A stretch of 64,000 nt of DNA from positions 1,302,001 to 1,366,000 of the forward strand of contig NZ_QRAI01000001.1 in NCBI RefSeq assembly GCF_014336955.1, in the 5' to 3' direction. The position numbers and the translations under genes are program-made. Below, one piece after another: positions 7,326 through 16,917 of the stretch. The stretch's first letter is position 1. Every line of letters begins with the position of its first letter. The notes beneath the pieces are model-generated. The model saw nothing but the letters and a program-made list of their open reading frames with translations, made no database searches and was not told the origin of the DNA. Origin of the DNA: Saccharophagus sp. K07 (lineage in GTDB: Bacteria; Pseudomonadota; Gammaproteobacteria; Pseudomonadales; Cellvibrionaceae).

Positions 7326-9320
7326 TTATTTGTTTGCTTTTATTTCTAAGGACCCAATCGGCAATCCCGCTGAGTTAAATAAATTGGCTCCCTCGGGGTT
7401 ATCCGCCCAGGCATAACGAACCCAAGTTGGTTTTTCAATGGAGTCGTGCCACACGATCAATCGGTTGCCATCTATTTTTGCATTTGCCCAGACAAATTTT
7501 TTGTCATCGCTCGCAATGGCCACATGTTGCGGCGAAGGGCCGCGGACTTGCAGCTCTTTACCAGCATTGTGGAATTGAACAATCAACTGGTTGCCCTTGC
7601 GCTTGACGGATTTGACTGTTGGACTTTCGGCGAGCAGGGATTTTTCGCTGTAGGCGATTTTACGCGCAGTGAGAGCAAGGCGATGGCCTACGTCTTTTTT
7701 ATTGAGCGGGTGGATATCGTTCCATTCGCCAATATCAAGCGTGACGGCCATCCCAGTATTTTTTAGCTGCAATGCTGCAGCTGCAGCTTGACGCAGGCTC
7801 GCCCATTCGCTGTCACCAGGCTCGCTCTGCGCTGGACCGAAGTTGGGCAATTGCACGAACAGGAAAGGGAAGTCGCCTTGCTTAAATTGTTTACGCCAGT
7901 CGCGGATCAAGTCCGGGAACAGGGTTTGATATTCTTCCGCCGAAGTGGTTGTTGGAATCAGGTCTTGCGGAATAGGATGCAGGCTTTTTGAACGCTGAAC
8001 ATTGGATTCGCCCTGATACCAAAGAACGCCTTTGATATTGAATGCAAAAGCTGGAGCCAGCTTGGCTTTGAAAAGGCTGCCGGGCAGATAGTGCAGGGTA
8101 GTGGTAGGCTGCATAGGCTCAGCGTGCATGCCAATTTTGTATTGCCATTCGCCTTGCAGATCCACTTTTTGGTCGCCGATTTCCAATGCGTAGGTTTTAT
8201 CCGGGGTAAAACCAGGGTTGCCGGAATAGCTGGTCAATCTAATCGTGAGGATATTTTTGCCGGCTTTCAGAACGCCAGTAGGCACGGGGTAAATGCGCGG
8301 TGGATATTGATAACCGATACCACCAATTCTCGCACCGTTGATATAGGTTTCATCGCCATCAACCAAGGTGCCGAGCCATAGGGTAGCATTGGGCTGTTTG
8401 GCTTGGGCTTCGGTCAGCTCAAATGTTTTTTTCAACCAGACAACACCGTGCTTAAATTCTATGTTTTGCTCGCCGAAATAGCCCGGAACTTTAAATTTGG
8501 GCCAGTCTTCAGTATTGGTGCCGACAGAATGCCAAGCTTTTTCACCTTTTAAACCTAAATCTTCGTCTTGTGATTTTTTATACCAGGCGTCGCTGCTGCT
8601 TTTGTCTTTTTCAATGGTTTTTTGCAGATAATCAGGGTCCTTAAATAAATTCGCTTCTGCTAAATAGTGCGGATATTTTTGCAGCGCTTCTTCGCTTATC
8701 CACGCTTGCGCAGGCGAGCCGCCAACAGCGATGCTCAAAATACCAATAGGTACTTGAGTGTGTTGATGGATTTCTTCGGCAAAGAAAAATCCAACGGCGG
8801 AAAATTCGGGCAGATTTTCCGGTACTGCAGGTTTCCAGCTGCCTTGTTCGTAATCCTCTTTGACTTTATCTACGGAATAAATCAAAGGAACCGAAAATTG
8901 CCGCACTTGCGGCAGATTGGTGTTGGGAATAACTTCAGGATAGCGTTGCGCAACGCGTCGCAATGGCAGCTCTATATTGGATTGGCCGGCGGCGATCCAA
9001 AGATCGCCAAACCAAACGTCCTGCAATTCGATTCGATTATTTCCCTGGACAACAATGGAATGCGGGCCGCCCGCTTTTTGTTTGGGAAGAGCAACTGACC
9101 AGCGACCGGATTTAGTGGTGGTTGTATAGGTTTTTCCGCCAAATTCCACTGTGACTTTTTCGCCTTCGTCTGCCCACCCCCATATTTCTAGGGGTTTTTC
9201 CCGTTGCAGAATGGCGCCATCGCTCAACAAGCGCGGCAGTCGAACATCTGCAAAGGCAGGTGCGGAAAGGAGTAGGGAGGATACGAAGAAAAGATTCAAT
9301 TTGCGCAAGAATGTGATCAT
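7326..9320 (-). CDS. Sialate O-acetylesterase family, exported carbohydrate esterase
   Basis: 664 residues with a signal peptide ending at about residue 24 (SAPAFA). The SGNH-hydrolase nucleophile block is WIAAGQSNIELP (Ser about 114), and the C-terminal catalytic Asp/His pair is in NDIHPLNKKD. A galactose-binding-like jelly-roll insert sits around residues 280-400 (TLWLGTLVDGDETYING), a common arrangement in 9-O-acetylesterase-type enzymes of environmental bacteria. Members deacetylate sialic acid or acetylated plant polysaccharides such as xylan and mannan; a plant-polymer role is more plausible here, given the GH5 enzyme in the window. It acts in the periplasm or outside the cell. Appears monocistronic. 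Confidence 0.9.
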   Translation of the reverse strand: MITFLRKLNLFFVSSLLLSAPAFADVRLPRLLSDGAILQREKPLEIWGWADEGEKVTVEFGGKTYTTTTKSGRWSVALPKQKAGGPHSIVVQGNNRIELQDVWFGDLWIAAGQSNIELPLRRVAQRYPEVIPNTNLPQVRQFSVPLIYSVDKVKEDYEQGSWKPAVPENLPEFSAVGFFFAEEIHQHTQVPIGILSIAVGGSPAQAWISEEALQKYPHYLAEANLFKDPDYLQKTIEKDKSSSDAWYKKSQDEDLGLKGEKAWHSVGTNTEDWPKFKVPGYFGEQNIEFKHGVVWLKKTFELTEAQAKQPNATLWLGTLVDGDETYINGARIGGIGYQYPPRIYPVPTGVLKAGKNILTIRLTSYSGNPGFTPDKTYALEIGDQKVDLQGEWQYKIGMHAEPMQPTTTLHYLPGSLFKAKLAPAFAFNIKGVLWYQGESNVQRSKSLHPIPQDLIPTTTSAEEYQTLFPDLIRDWRKQFKQGDFPFLFVQLPNFGPAQSEPGDSEWASLRQAAAAALQLKNTGMAVTLDIGEWNDIHPLNKKDVGHRLALTARKIAYSEKSLLAESPTVKSVKRKGNQLIVQFHNAGKELQVRGPSPQHVAIASDDKKFVWANAKIDGNRLIVWHDSIEKPTWVRYAWADNPEGANLFNSAGLPIGSLEIKANK

Positions 9321-9500
9321 TGGTTTCCACTTATTATTTATTGGAGTTCAAGCGATCAATCAAAATTAGCTCATCCACGAAAAAATGCTTAAGCGTCACC
9401 GAGCTTTTTCCGTAGAGGCCAAAGGAGGGTAGGTGTTCCCTGGCGGGTGAGGTTAAACATCTTTTGCTTTGAAAAGAACACCTTTTTGCCTGGAGATCTC

Positions 9501-11246
9501 TTACGCAGCGCAGGTTTGCGCGTCCAGCAGGTCCAACAGTTTGACCAGTTCTACCGGCTTGACTAGATAGTGGTTAAAACCAGCTTGTTCCGCACGGTTG
9601 CGATCAGCTTCGCCGCTGTAACCCGTCATGGCAATGATGCAGATTTCCTTCAATTCTTGTTCTCGTCGGAGGCGCTGTGCGACTTCGTAGCCGTCGATAT
9701 CGGGCAGTCCTATGTCGAGCAACACCACATCAGGCCGTTGGAGCCGCGCCGCCATAAGGCCCTCTTTTCCGGAGTGAGCGACGCGTAGGTCGTAACCTTG
9801 GCTTTGCAGGCAAAGGGAGAGTCCGGTAGCGGAGTCGCTGTTGTCGTCGATGATCAGGACGCGCAGCGGCTGCGAGGAGCGCGGCGGGGTGGGGATGGCG
9901 GTCTGTGCCTGAGGCACCCGGTCGACCAGTGGCAAGCAGACGGAAAACTCTGCGCCCAGTCCCGGGCCATCGCTGGTGACCCGCGTGGCGCCGCCGTGCA
10001 GCTCGACCAGCGCCCGTACCAGGGCGAGGCCAATACCCAAGCCGCCCTGCGCCCGATTTAGCGCTGAGGGCGCTTGTACGAATAAGTCGAAGACCTTGTT
10101 GAGCAGTTCTGCCGGAATCCCTACACCGCGATCACGCACGCGAATCTGCGCGACCTTGTCGCCCTGTTGCTCCAAAACCAGATCGATTTGGCCACCGTCG
10201 TCCATATATTTCGCGGCGTTGGTGAGCAGGTTGCCCAATACCTGCGACAACCGCACTGTATCGCCTTCGACATAGAGAGGCCGGTCCGGCACTACTACCT
10301 TGAGCTGATGGCGATGTTTTTTCAGCAGTGGAGCTATGGTATCCGCAGCGTGATTCACCACCTGGGCCAGATCGACCACCTCGGTATGCAGCTGAATGCG
10401 GCCGTTGGAAATGCGCGATACATCAAGCAGGTCATCCATCAGGCAGGTAAGGTGTTTGACCTGCCGTTGCAGCAGTTCATGCGCCCAGGCTTGTTGCTGC
10501 TCGGAAGAGGTCGGCATTTGCATCACCATAACCGCGTTATGGATGGCCGAGAGCGGGTTGCGCAGTTCGTGCGCCAGCACCGCGATATATTCGTCTTTAC
10601 GTTTCATCGATTGAGACAGTGCCTGCTCAGCGCGTTCTCGCTCGCCGATTTCCAGTGTCAGTCTATTGTTGGTGGCGGTTAGAGCCGCGTTGGCTTGTTC
10701 GAGCGTCTGGTTGAGCTCTTGCAGTTCGCGCATATTGCGCGCTTTTAACTCTTCGTGGGCTTTGGCTAATTCGGCGTTTGTCTGGGCGAGTTTTTGATTG
10801 AGGCGCGTGAGTTCAACGCGCTGCAAATACAATTGCACTAACGCCTGCACTTTTCCGCGCAGAATTTCCGGAATAACCGGAATTTGCACATAATCCACCG
10901 CGCCCATGGCATATCCCTTGCGTTGATCCAGGTCCGTGATATGCAAACCTGTGACAAAAATAATCGGTGTTTCTTCAAAACGCGGATGGTTGCGGATAAG
11001 TTCGGCGGTTTCGAATCCGTCCATATCCGGCATGCTGACATCCAGCAAAATCGCGGCAAATTCCATCACCATTAATTTGCTCAGTGCTTCTGTGCCAGAC
11101 TGCGCCCGTACCATGTTGTAGCCCAGACTTTCCAGGGCTACTTCGTAGCTCAGCAGGCGTTCTGGCTTGTCGTCTACCAAAAGAATATTCACTTCGTGAG
11201 ACGCCATAGCAAATTTCCCGCTGTCCTCGGTCGATATGTTTTTCAT
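9501..11246 (-). CDS. Hybrid sensor histidine kinase (REC-HisKA-HATPase-REC)
   Basis: 581 residues from the ATG at 11246, which overlaps the stop of the upstream kinase gene as TGATG; starts further upstream lie inside that gene. Domains: N-terminal receiver (ILLVDDKPER, phospho-Asp in LLDVSMPDMDG), coiled coil, HisKA with HELRNPLSA, HATPase with N box LGNLLTNAAKY and G boxes DRGVGIP and GLGIGLALV, and a C-terminal receiver (LLDIGLPDIDGYE, lysine in LVKPVEL). No transmembrane segment, so cytoplasmic. The N-terminal receiver lacks the usual Lys-Pro pair (YVQIPVIPE). It is translationally coupled to the multi-HAMP kinase and probably acts downstream of it in a phosphorelay. Confidence 0.9.
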   Translation of the reverse strand: MKNISTEDSGKFAMASHEVNILLVDDKPERLLSYEVALESLGYNMVRAQSGTEALSKLMVMEFAAILLDVSMPDMDGFETAELIRNHPRFEETPIIFVTGLHITDLDQRKGYAMGAVDYVQIPVIPEILRGKVQALVQLYLQRVELTRLNQKLAQTNAELAKAHEELKARNMRELQELNQTLEQANAALTATNNRLTLEIGERERAEQALSQSMKRKDEYIAVLAHELRNPLSAIHNAVMVMQMPTSSEQQQAWAHELLQRQVKHLTCLMDDLLDVSRISNGRIQLHTEVVDLAQVVNHAADTIAPLLKKHRHQLKVVVPDRPLYVEGDTVRLSQVLGNLLTNAAKYMDDGGQIDLVLEQQGDKVAQIRVRDRGVGIPAELLNKVFDLFVQAPSALNRAQGGLGIGLALVRALVELHGGATRVTSDGPGLGAEFSVCLPLVDRVPQAQTAIPTPPRSSQPLRVLIIDDNSDSATGLSLCLQSQGYDLRVAHSGKEGLMAARLQRPDVVLLDIGLPDIDGYEVAQRLRREQELKEICIIAMTGYSGEADRNRAEQAGFNHYLVKPVELVKLLDLLDAQTCAA

Positions 11247-14200
11247 CAGCGATGCAACCACGTGCGCAACAGAGCTACCAGTTGTTGGTTGCTGACCGGT
11301 TTGGAAATGTAATCCGATGCGCCGGCTTCCAAACATTTTTCCCGGTCGCCTTTCATGGCTTTGGCGGTCAATGCGATGATGGGGAGTTTTTGAAATTCTG
11401 TGCGGGCGCGGATTTGCCGCATGGTGGTGTAGCCATCCATTTCCGGCATCATGATGTCCATCAAGACCAGCGCCATATCGTCAGTGCGTTCGATTAATTC
11501 AATGGCATCGCGACCGTTGTTGGCGGTGATCACTGCCATATGATGGCGCTCGAGAATGCTGGAAATCGCAAATATATTGCGCACATCGTCGTCCACTACC
11601 AGAACTTTTTTGCCCACCAGAGCTTCATCACTTTCATTGAGTTTTTTCAGCATGGCTTGTTTGGCCGCGGGCAAATGTGCGACCGGGTAATGGAGAAATA
11701 ACACTGTGTCGTCGAGCAGGCGCTCGGTGGAGCGCGCATATCTGAGCACTGAGGTTTTGGTCAGAGTGCGGAGATATTCTTCTGCATCGACTGGCAGTTC
11801 TGCCGGGCAGGCGACAATAATGGGTACGCTGCGCAATTCCGCGTCGCGCTGTACTTCCGCCAGCAATTCAAATCCTTCTCCACCCGGAAGCAAAAGATCG
11901 AGCGCAACAGAATCGAATAGTTGTTTGCGCAAAGCGTCTAGCGCACTTTTACCGTCGATAGCGATAGTGGTTTCGACATTTTCCAGATTAAGTAAGTCCA
12001 CCATGTCGTGATTTTTATCATCCGGATTTTCAATAATCAGCAAACGACGAGTGCGCTGCGAGGTAAACGCAAACAGATTTTGCAGCGCTTCACCAATTCG
12101 TTCGGAAGAGGCGGATTTATTGAGATATGCAAAAGCTCCGCGCGTCAGGCCGTGTAGGCGCTCTTCGTCCACGGTCACTATATGTACGGGAATATGGCGG
12201 GTTTCCGGATTTTGTTTTAAATGGCTGAGAATCGTCCAGCCGGTGGTGTCCGGCAGGAAAATATCCAGTGTTACGGCGGCCACATTGAATTGTTTGGCGA
12301 GATTGAGTGCTTCAGCTCCGCGCATCGCCACCACCCCTTTAAAACCTTGTGCGCGTGCCAGGTCGAGCAGTATATGGGCGTAGTGGGGATCGTCTTCGAC
12401 GATCAATAAGACTCTGTCCTGCAAATCAATATTGTGGCGATCGTCGCTGACGTCCTCGGAGCGCGCCGCGGCAACTAGAGTGGGCGGATAGCTATTGTCT
12501 GTATTACGCAGCTGCGGCAGAAAGCGTGCGGTAGGATCGCCGTAATTCAAGGGCACATACAGCGTAAAAGTACTGCCTTGGCCGGGCGCACTTTGCAGAC
12601 GAATTTCTCCGCCGAGCAATTGGGCGAGTTCGCGGCTAATGGCCAAACCGAGTCCTGTGCCACCGTAGCGTCGGGCGGTGCCAGCATCCGCTTGCTGGAA
12701 TGCTTCAAAAATCAGTTTTTGTTTATCGAGAGGAATACCGACTCCGGTATCGGAAACGGAAAATGCAACCACTGTCTCCGCTGCATCCAAAACGGGATGG
12801 CCTTGCGTCCAGCCGGATTTCACGACATCCACACGCAGTTGCACACCGCCTTGATCAGTGAATTTAAAGGCGTTGGAAAGCAGGTTTTTTAATACCTGCA
12901 ACAAACGTTTTGGATCGGTGTAAATAAAGCGGTTGAGCAGATTGCTGCCGAAGTCCGTAATAAAAGCCAATTTGCGCGTTTCGGCCTGATGGCGGAAATT
13001 GCGCTCCACGGTTTCGCGCAGGTTGGCAAACGGCAGCTCTTCGCATTCCACAGTGACGGTACCGGATTCGATTTTCGACAAATCCAGAATATCGCTGATC
13101 AAATTCAGCAAATCAGTGCCGGCGGAATGAATGGTGTGGGCAAATTCCACTTGGCGCGGCGTTAAATTGCCGTCGACGTTCTCCGCCAATTGTTCACCGA
13201 GAATCAAAATACTGTGCAATGGCGTGCGCAGTTCGTGCGAAACGTTGGCAAGGAATTCGGATTTATAGCGCGAGGTGAGGGCAAGCTCGGCGGCCTTTTC
13301 TTCCACTGCGCGTTTGGCCTGATCGATCTCCTGATTTTTACGCTCCACTTCCGCGTTCTGCGCGGCAAGCAATTGGGCTTTTTGCGCAAGCTCTTCGTTG
13401 GTTTGCTGCAATTCGAATTGGCGTGTTTGCAGTTCGGTTGCCAATTGCTGCGATTGTGCGAGCAGACGTTCGGTGCGCATGGTCGCTTCGATATTGTTGA
13501 GCACGACTCCCACTATATCGGTGAGTTGCTCCAGAAATGCGGCATGGGACGCGTTAAATTCTTTCAGAGAGGCGAGTTCAATAACGGCTTTGACGTGGCC
13601 TTCGAACAGTACCGGCAGAATCATCACCATACGCGGCGCGACTTCCAACAGGCCAGAGGTAATGCGCAGAGGTTGCTGATCCACGTCTTTGATAATCAGG
13701 CGATGGCGTTCCAACGCGCATTGGCCGACCAAGCTTTCACCCAGCCTATATTCGCGCCCCAGCGGGTCTCCGTAGACATGATCGGCGTAGCCAGCGAGCT
13801 GGCGCAGGCGATAGCCGTTTTCAGTTTCCACCATGGCGTACATCACACCCTGGTGTGCTTCCACCAGCGGGGCGAGTTCGCACAACAACATTTGTGCAAC
13901 GGCGGTAAGGTCGCGCTGCCCCTGCATCATGCGGCTGAATTTCGCCAAGTTGGTTTTCAGCCAGTCCTGTTCGGTATTGCGCTCGGTGGTTTTGCGCAGG
14001 TTGCCGATCATGGCGTTGATGTAATTTTTCAGGTCGGCCACTTCGCCGCTGGCGTCCACCTGAATATAGCGGGTGAGGTCACCAGTGGTTACGGCCGTCG
14101 CTACTTCGGCGATGGCGCGCACCTGGGTAGTCAGATTGGCGGCCAGCAGGTTTACGTTGGCGGTCAGGTCTTTCCAGGTACCGGCGGCACCGGGCACGTT

Positions 14201-16663
14201 GGCCTGGCCGCCCAGGCGTCCTTCCACACCCACTTCGTGGGCGACGGTGGTCACCTGGTCGGCGAAAATCGCCAGGGTGTCCGTCATGCTGTTAATGGTA
14301 TCGGCGAGCGCCGCCACTTCACCTTTGGATTCCACGGTGAGTTTTTGGGTGAGGTCGCCGTTGGCCACGGCGGTCACCACTTTCACAATGCCGCGCACCT
14401 GATCGGTCAGGTTGTGCGCCATGACGTTTACGTTGTCGGTCAGGTCCTTCCAGGTGCCGGCGACACCGGGTACACGCGCCTGTCCGCCGAGTTTGCCTTC
14501 CGTACCCACTTCCCGCGCTACCCGCGTTACTTCGGAGGCGAAGGCATTGAGCTGATCCACCATGGTGTTGATGGTGTTTTTCAGTTCGAGAATTTCACCT
14601 TTTACGTCGACGGTGATTTTGCGCGAGAGGTCGCCGCGGGCGATGGCGGTAGCCACTTCTGCAATGCCGCGCACTTGGTCGGTCAGATTGGCGGCCATTA
14701 CGTTTACGTTATCGGTCAAATCTTTCCAGGTGCCGGCAACACCGGGCACACGCGCCTGTCCGCCGAGTTTTCCTTCCGTGCCCACTTCGCGGGATACCCG
14801 GGTTACTTCCGAGGCAAAGCCGTTGAGCTGGTCCACCATGGTGTTGATGGTGTCTTTCAGCTGCAGAATTTCGCCTTTTACATCCACCGTGATTTTGCGC
14901 GAGAGGTCACCGCGCGCTACCGCCGTGGTTACCTCGGCGATATTTCGTACCTGAGCTGTCAGGTTGCCCGCCATGGAATTCACATTGTCGGTGAGGTTTT
15001 TCCATGTGCCTGCGACGCCGGGCACTTCTGCCTGTCCGCCGAGTTTTCCTTCGGTACCTACCTCGCGCGCCACCCGCGTCACTTCTGCAGCAAAGCTGTT
15101 GAGCTGGTCCACCATGGTGTTGATGGTGTCTTTCAGCTGCAGAATTTCGCCTTTTACATCCACCGTGATTTTGCGTGAGAGGTCGCCGCGCGCCACCGCT
15201 GTGGTCACCTCAGCGATATTTCTTACCTGAGCGGTGAGGTTGGTGGCCATGGCGTTTACCGAGTCGGTCAGATCCTTCCAGGTGCCGGCGACGCCGGGCA
15301 CGATTGCCTGGCCGCCCAGCTCGCCTTCGGTACCCACTTCGCGCGCTACACGGGTTACTTCGGAGGCGAAACCGTTGAGCTGATCCACCATGGTATTGAT
15401 GGTGTTTTTCAGTTCGGAAATTTCGCCCTTAACGTCCACGGTGACTTTGCGGGACAAATCGCCGCGCGCTACTGCGGTGGCCACTTCGGCAATATTGCGC
15501 ACCTGGGCGGTGAGGTTGCCCGCCATGGAGTTCACATTATCGGTGAGGTTTTTCCAGGTGCCGGCAACGCCGGGTACTTCTGCCTGTCCGCCGAGTTTTC
15601 CTTCGGTGCCTACTTCGCGGGCAACCCGGGTTACTTCCGCAGCAAAACTGTTGAGCTGATCCACCATCGTATTAATGGTGTTTTTCAGTTCGAGAATTTC
15701 GCCTTTTACGTCGACGGTAATTTTGCGTGAAAGATCGCCGCGCGCGACCGCTGTGGTCACTTCGGCGATATTGCGCACCTGGGCAGTCAGGTTGCTACCC
15801 ATGGCATTTACCGAATCGGTCAGGTCCTTCCAGGTACCGGCAACACCGGGCACGATTGCCTGGCCACCGAGTTTTCCTTCCGTACCTACCTCACGCGCTA
15901 CCCGCGTTACTTCTGAGGCGAACGAACGCAATTGATCCACCATGGTGTTGATGGCTTCTTTCAATTGCAGAATTTCACCGCGGGAATCCACGGTAATTTT
16001 GCGCGAGAGGTCGCCGTTGGCCACGGCGATGGTCACCTCTGAAATATTGCGCACCTGATCCGTCAGGTTGCTGGCCATGGAGTTCACGTTATCGGTCAAA
16101 TCCTTCCACGCGCCGGATACACCTTTTACTTTTGCCTGTCCGCCGAGCTTGCCTTCCGCGCCCACTTCGCGAGCCACCCGCGTTACTTCGGAAGTAAACA
16201 CGTTCATCTGCTCGATCATTTTGTTGACGATTTTGGCGGAGTGGAGAAATTCGCCCTGCAGTTCGCGGCCTTCAATTTCGAGGGGAACGGTTTGAGATAA
16301 ATCGCCTTTGGCTACAGCGGCGATGCTGCGGGTGACTTCGGTGGTGGGCCAGAGCAGGTCGTCGATCAAGGTGTTAACGGAGGTTTCCATCGCGCCCCAG
16401 GCGCCGATGCGGCGATCGCATTGCATGCGCTGACGGGTTTTACCCTCCTGGCCGACGGCTTGGCCGACGCGCTCCAGCTCGCTGGCGACGCGGGCATTGG
16501 CGATGGCTATGTCATTAAAGGTATCAGCGATTTTGCCTTCGATGCCGGTCCAGTGACCGGGAAGGCGCACCGTGAAATCACCGTCGCGCATGGCCTGCAG
16601 CGCGCTGAGAAGAATGCCTGGATCGTAGCGGTCAGCATTTTTCGGTCGAGTGGGTTCTTCCAT
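11246..16663 (-). CDS. Giant soluble multi-HAMP hybrid histidine kinase (HAMP array-GAF-HisKA-HATPase-3xREC)
   Basis: About 1,805 residues from the ATG at 16663; an in-frame TTG at 16696 is the longer alternative and neither has a strong ribosome site. Order: a divergent HAMP-like start, eight 92-residue HAMP repeats (about residues 155-890), a GAF domain (about 905-1065), coiled coil, HisKA (HELRTPLHS), HATPase ([16 protein letters not shown]), then three receivers. The last receiver is canonical ([24 protein letters not shown]); the second has Glu-Asn in place of the acidic pair. No membrane segment. The layout matches soluble group III (Nik1/Hik1-like) kinases that respond to osmotic or envelope stress. 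Coupled by TGATG overlap to the next kinase. Confidence 0.92.
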   Translation of the reverse strand: MEEPTRPKNADRYDPGILLSALQAMRDGDFTVRLPGHWTGIEGKIADTFNDIAIANARVASELERVGQAVGQEGKTRQRMQCDRRIGAWGAMETSVNTLIDDLLWPTTEVTRSIAAVAKGDLSQTVPLEIEGRELQGEFLHSAKIVNKMIEQMNVFTSEVTRVAREVGAEGKLGGQAKVKGVSGAWKDLTDNVNSMASNLTDQVRNISEVTIAVANGDLSRKITVDSRGEILQLKEAINTMVDQLRSFASEVTRVAREVGTEGKLGGQAIVPGVAGTWKDLTDSVNAMGSNLTAQVRNIAEVTTAVARGDLSRKITVDVKGEILELKNTINTMVDQLNSFAAEVTRVAREVGTEGKLGGQAEVPGVAGTWKNLTDNVNSMAGNLTAQVRNIAEVATAVARGDLSRKVTVDVKGEISELKNTINTMVDQLNGFASEVTRVAREVGTEGELGGQAIVPGVAGTWKDLTDSVNAMATNLTAQVRNIAEVTTAVARGDLSRKITVDVKGEILQLKDTINTMVDQLNSFAAEVTRVAREVGTEGKLGGQAEVPGVAGTWKNLTDNVNSMAGNLTAQVRNIAEVTTAVARGDLSRKITVDVKGEILQLKDTINTMVDQLNGFASEVTRVSREVGTEGKLGGQARVPGVAGTWKDLTDNVNVMAANLTDQVRGIAEVATAIARGDLSRKITVDVKGEILELKNTINTMVDQLNAFASEVTRVAREVGTEGKLGGQARVPGVAGTWKDLTDNVNVMAHNLTDQVRGIVKVVTAVANGDLTQKLTVESKGEVAALADTINSMTDTLAIFADQVTTVAHEVGVEGRLGGQANVPGAAGTWKDLTANVNLLAANLTTQVRAIAEVATAVTTGDLTRYIQVDASGEVADLKNYINAMIGNLRKTTERNTEQDWLKTNLAKFSRMMQGQRDLTAVAQMLLCELAPLVEAHQGVMYAMVETENGYRLRQLAGYADHVYGDPLGREYRLGESLVGQCALERHRLIIKDVDQQPLRITSGLLEVAPRMVMILPVLFEGHVKAVIELASLKEFNASHAAFLEQLTDIVGVVLNNIEATMRTERLLAQSQQLATELQTRQFELQQTNEELAQKAQLLAAQNAEVERKNQEIDQAKRAVEEKAAELALTSRYKSEFLANVSHELRTPLHSILILGEQLAENVDGNLTPRQVEFAHTIHSAGTDLLNLISDILDLSKIESGTVTVECEELPFANLRETVERNFRHQAETRKLAFITDFGSNLLNRFIYTDPKRLLQVLKNLLSNAFKFTDQGGVQLRVDVVKSGWTQGHPVLDAAETVVAFSVSDTGVGIPLDKQKLIFEAFQQADAGTARRYGGTGLGLAISRELAQLLGGEIRLQSAPGQGSTFTLYVPLNYGDPTARFLPQLRNTDNSYPPTLVAAARSEDVSDDRHNIDLQDRVLLIVEDDPHYAHILLDLARAQGFKGVVAMRGAEALNLAKQFNVAAVTLDIFLPDTTGWTILSHLKQNPETRHIPVHIVTVDEERLHGLTRGAFAYLNKSASSERIGEALQNLFAFTSQRTRRLLIIENPDDKNHDMVDLLNLENVETTIAIDGKSALDALRKQLFDSVALDLLLPGGEGFELLAEVQRDAELRSVPIIVACPAELPVDAEEYLRTLTKTSVLRYARSTERLLDDTVLFLHYPVAHLPAAKQAMLKKLNESDEALVGKKVLVVDDDVRNIFAISSILERHHMAVITANNGRDAIELIERTDDMALVLMDIMMPEMDGYTTMRQIRARTEFQKLPIIALTAKAMKGDREKCLEAGASDYISKPVSNQQLVALLRTWLHR
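13990..16205 (-). repeat. Eight tandem 276-bp repeats encoding HAMP units
   Basis: Eight head-to-tail copies of a 92-codon unit, each beginning near [10 protein letters not shown] and containing [18 protein letters not shown] and [10 protein letters not shown]. Units 2-6 are almost identical, for example [18 protein letters not shown] in two of them. Units 1, 7 and 8 diverge. The nucleotide identity makes the array prone to expansion or contraction by recombination. Confidence 0.92.
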
Positions 16664-16917
16664 CACAACAACATCGTCATGGTTTCGCACGCGCAATTCC
16701 CGGGAAATCGAAAAGCAAAATTGTGGGTTATGTATCGCCGCGTCAACGGTGGTTTACCGAACAGACGGGACATTCGGTGTCAAATTTTCTGAAGCAGTGC
16801 ACGTGCGCTGTATATAAAGATGCATAAAGTGCTCTGGACGTGTGCCAACCGATATACAAAACGCCAAAAGACTGAAAAAATCCCGCTCCTTAGCCTCACG
16901 TCTCCCGGAGACTCCTT

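Noticed and set aside
13190-15178. Long plus-strand open frame antisense to the multi-HAMP kinase
   Set aside because: It is produced by the repeated codons of the HAMP array in another frame; no ribosome site, no protein family, and the minus-strand gene is unambiguous.
13990-16205. Repeats as a CRISPR or satellite
   Set aside because: The 276-bp units are coding and in frame with HAMP sequence, with no spacers.
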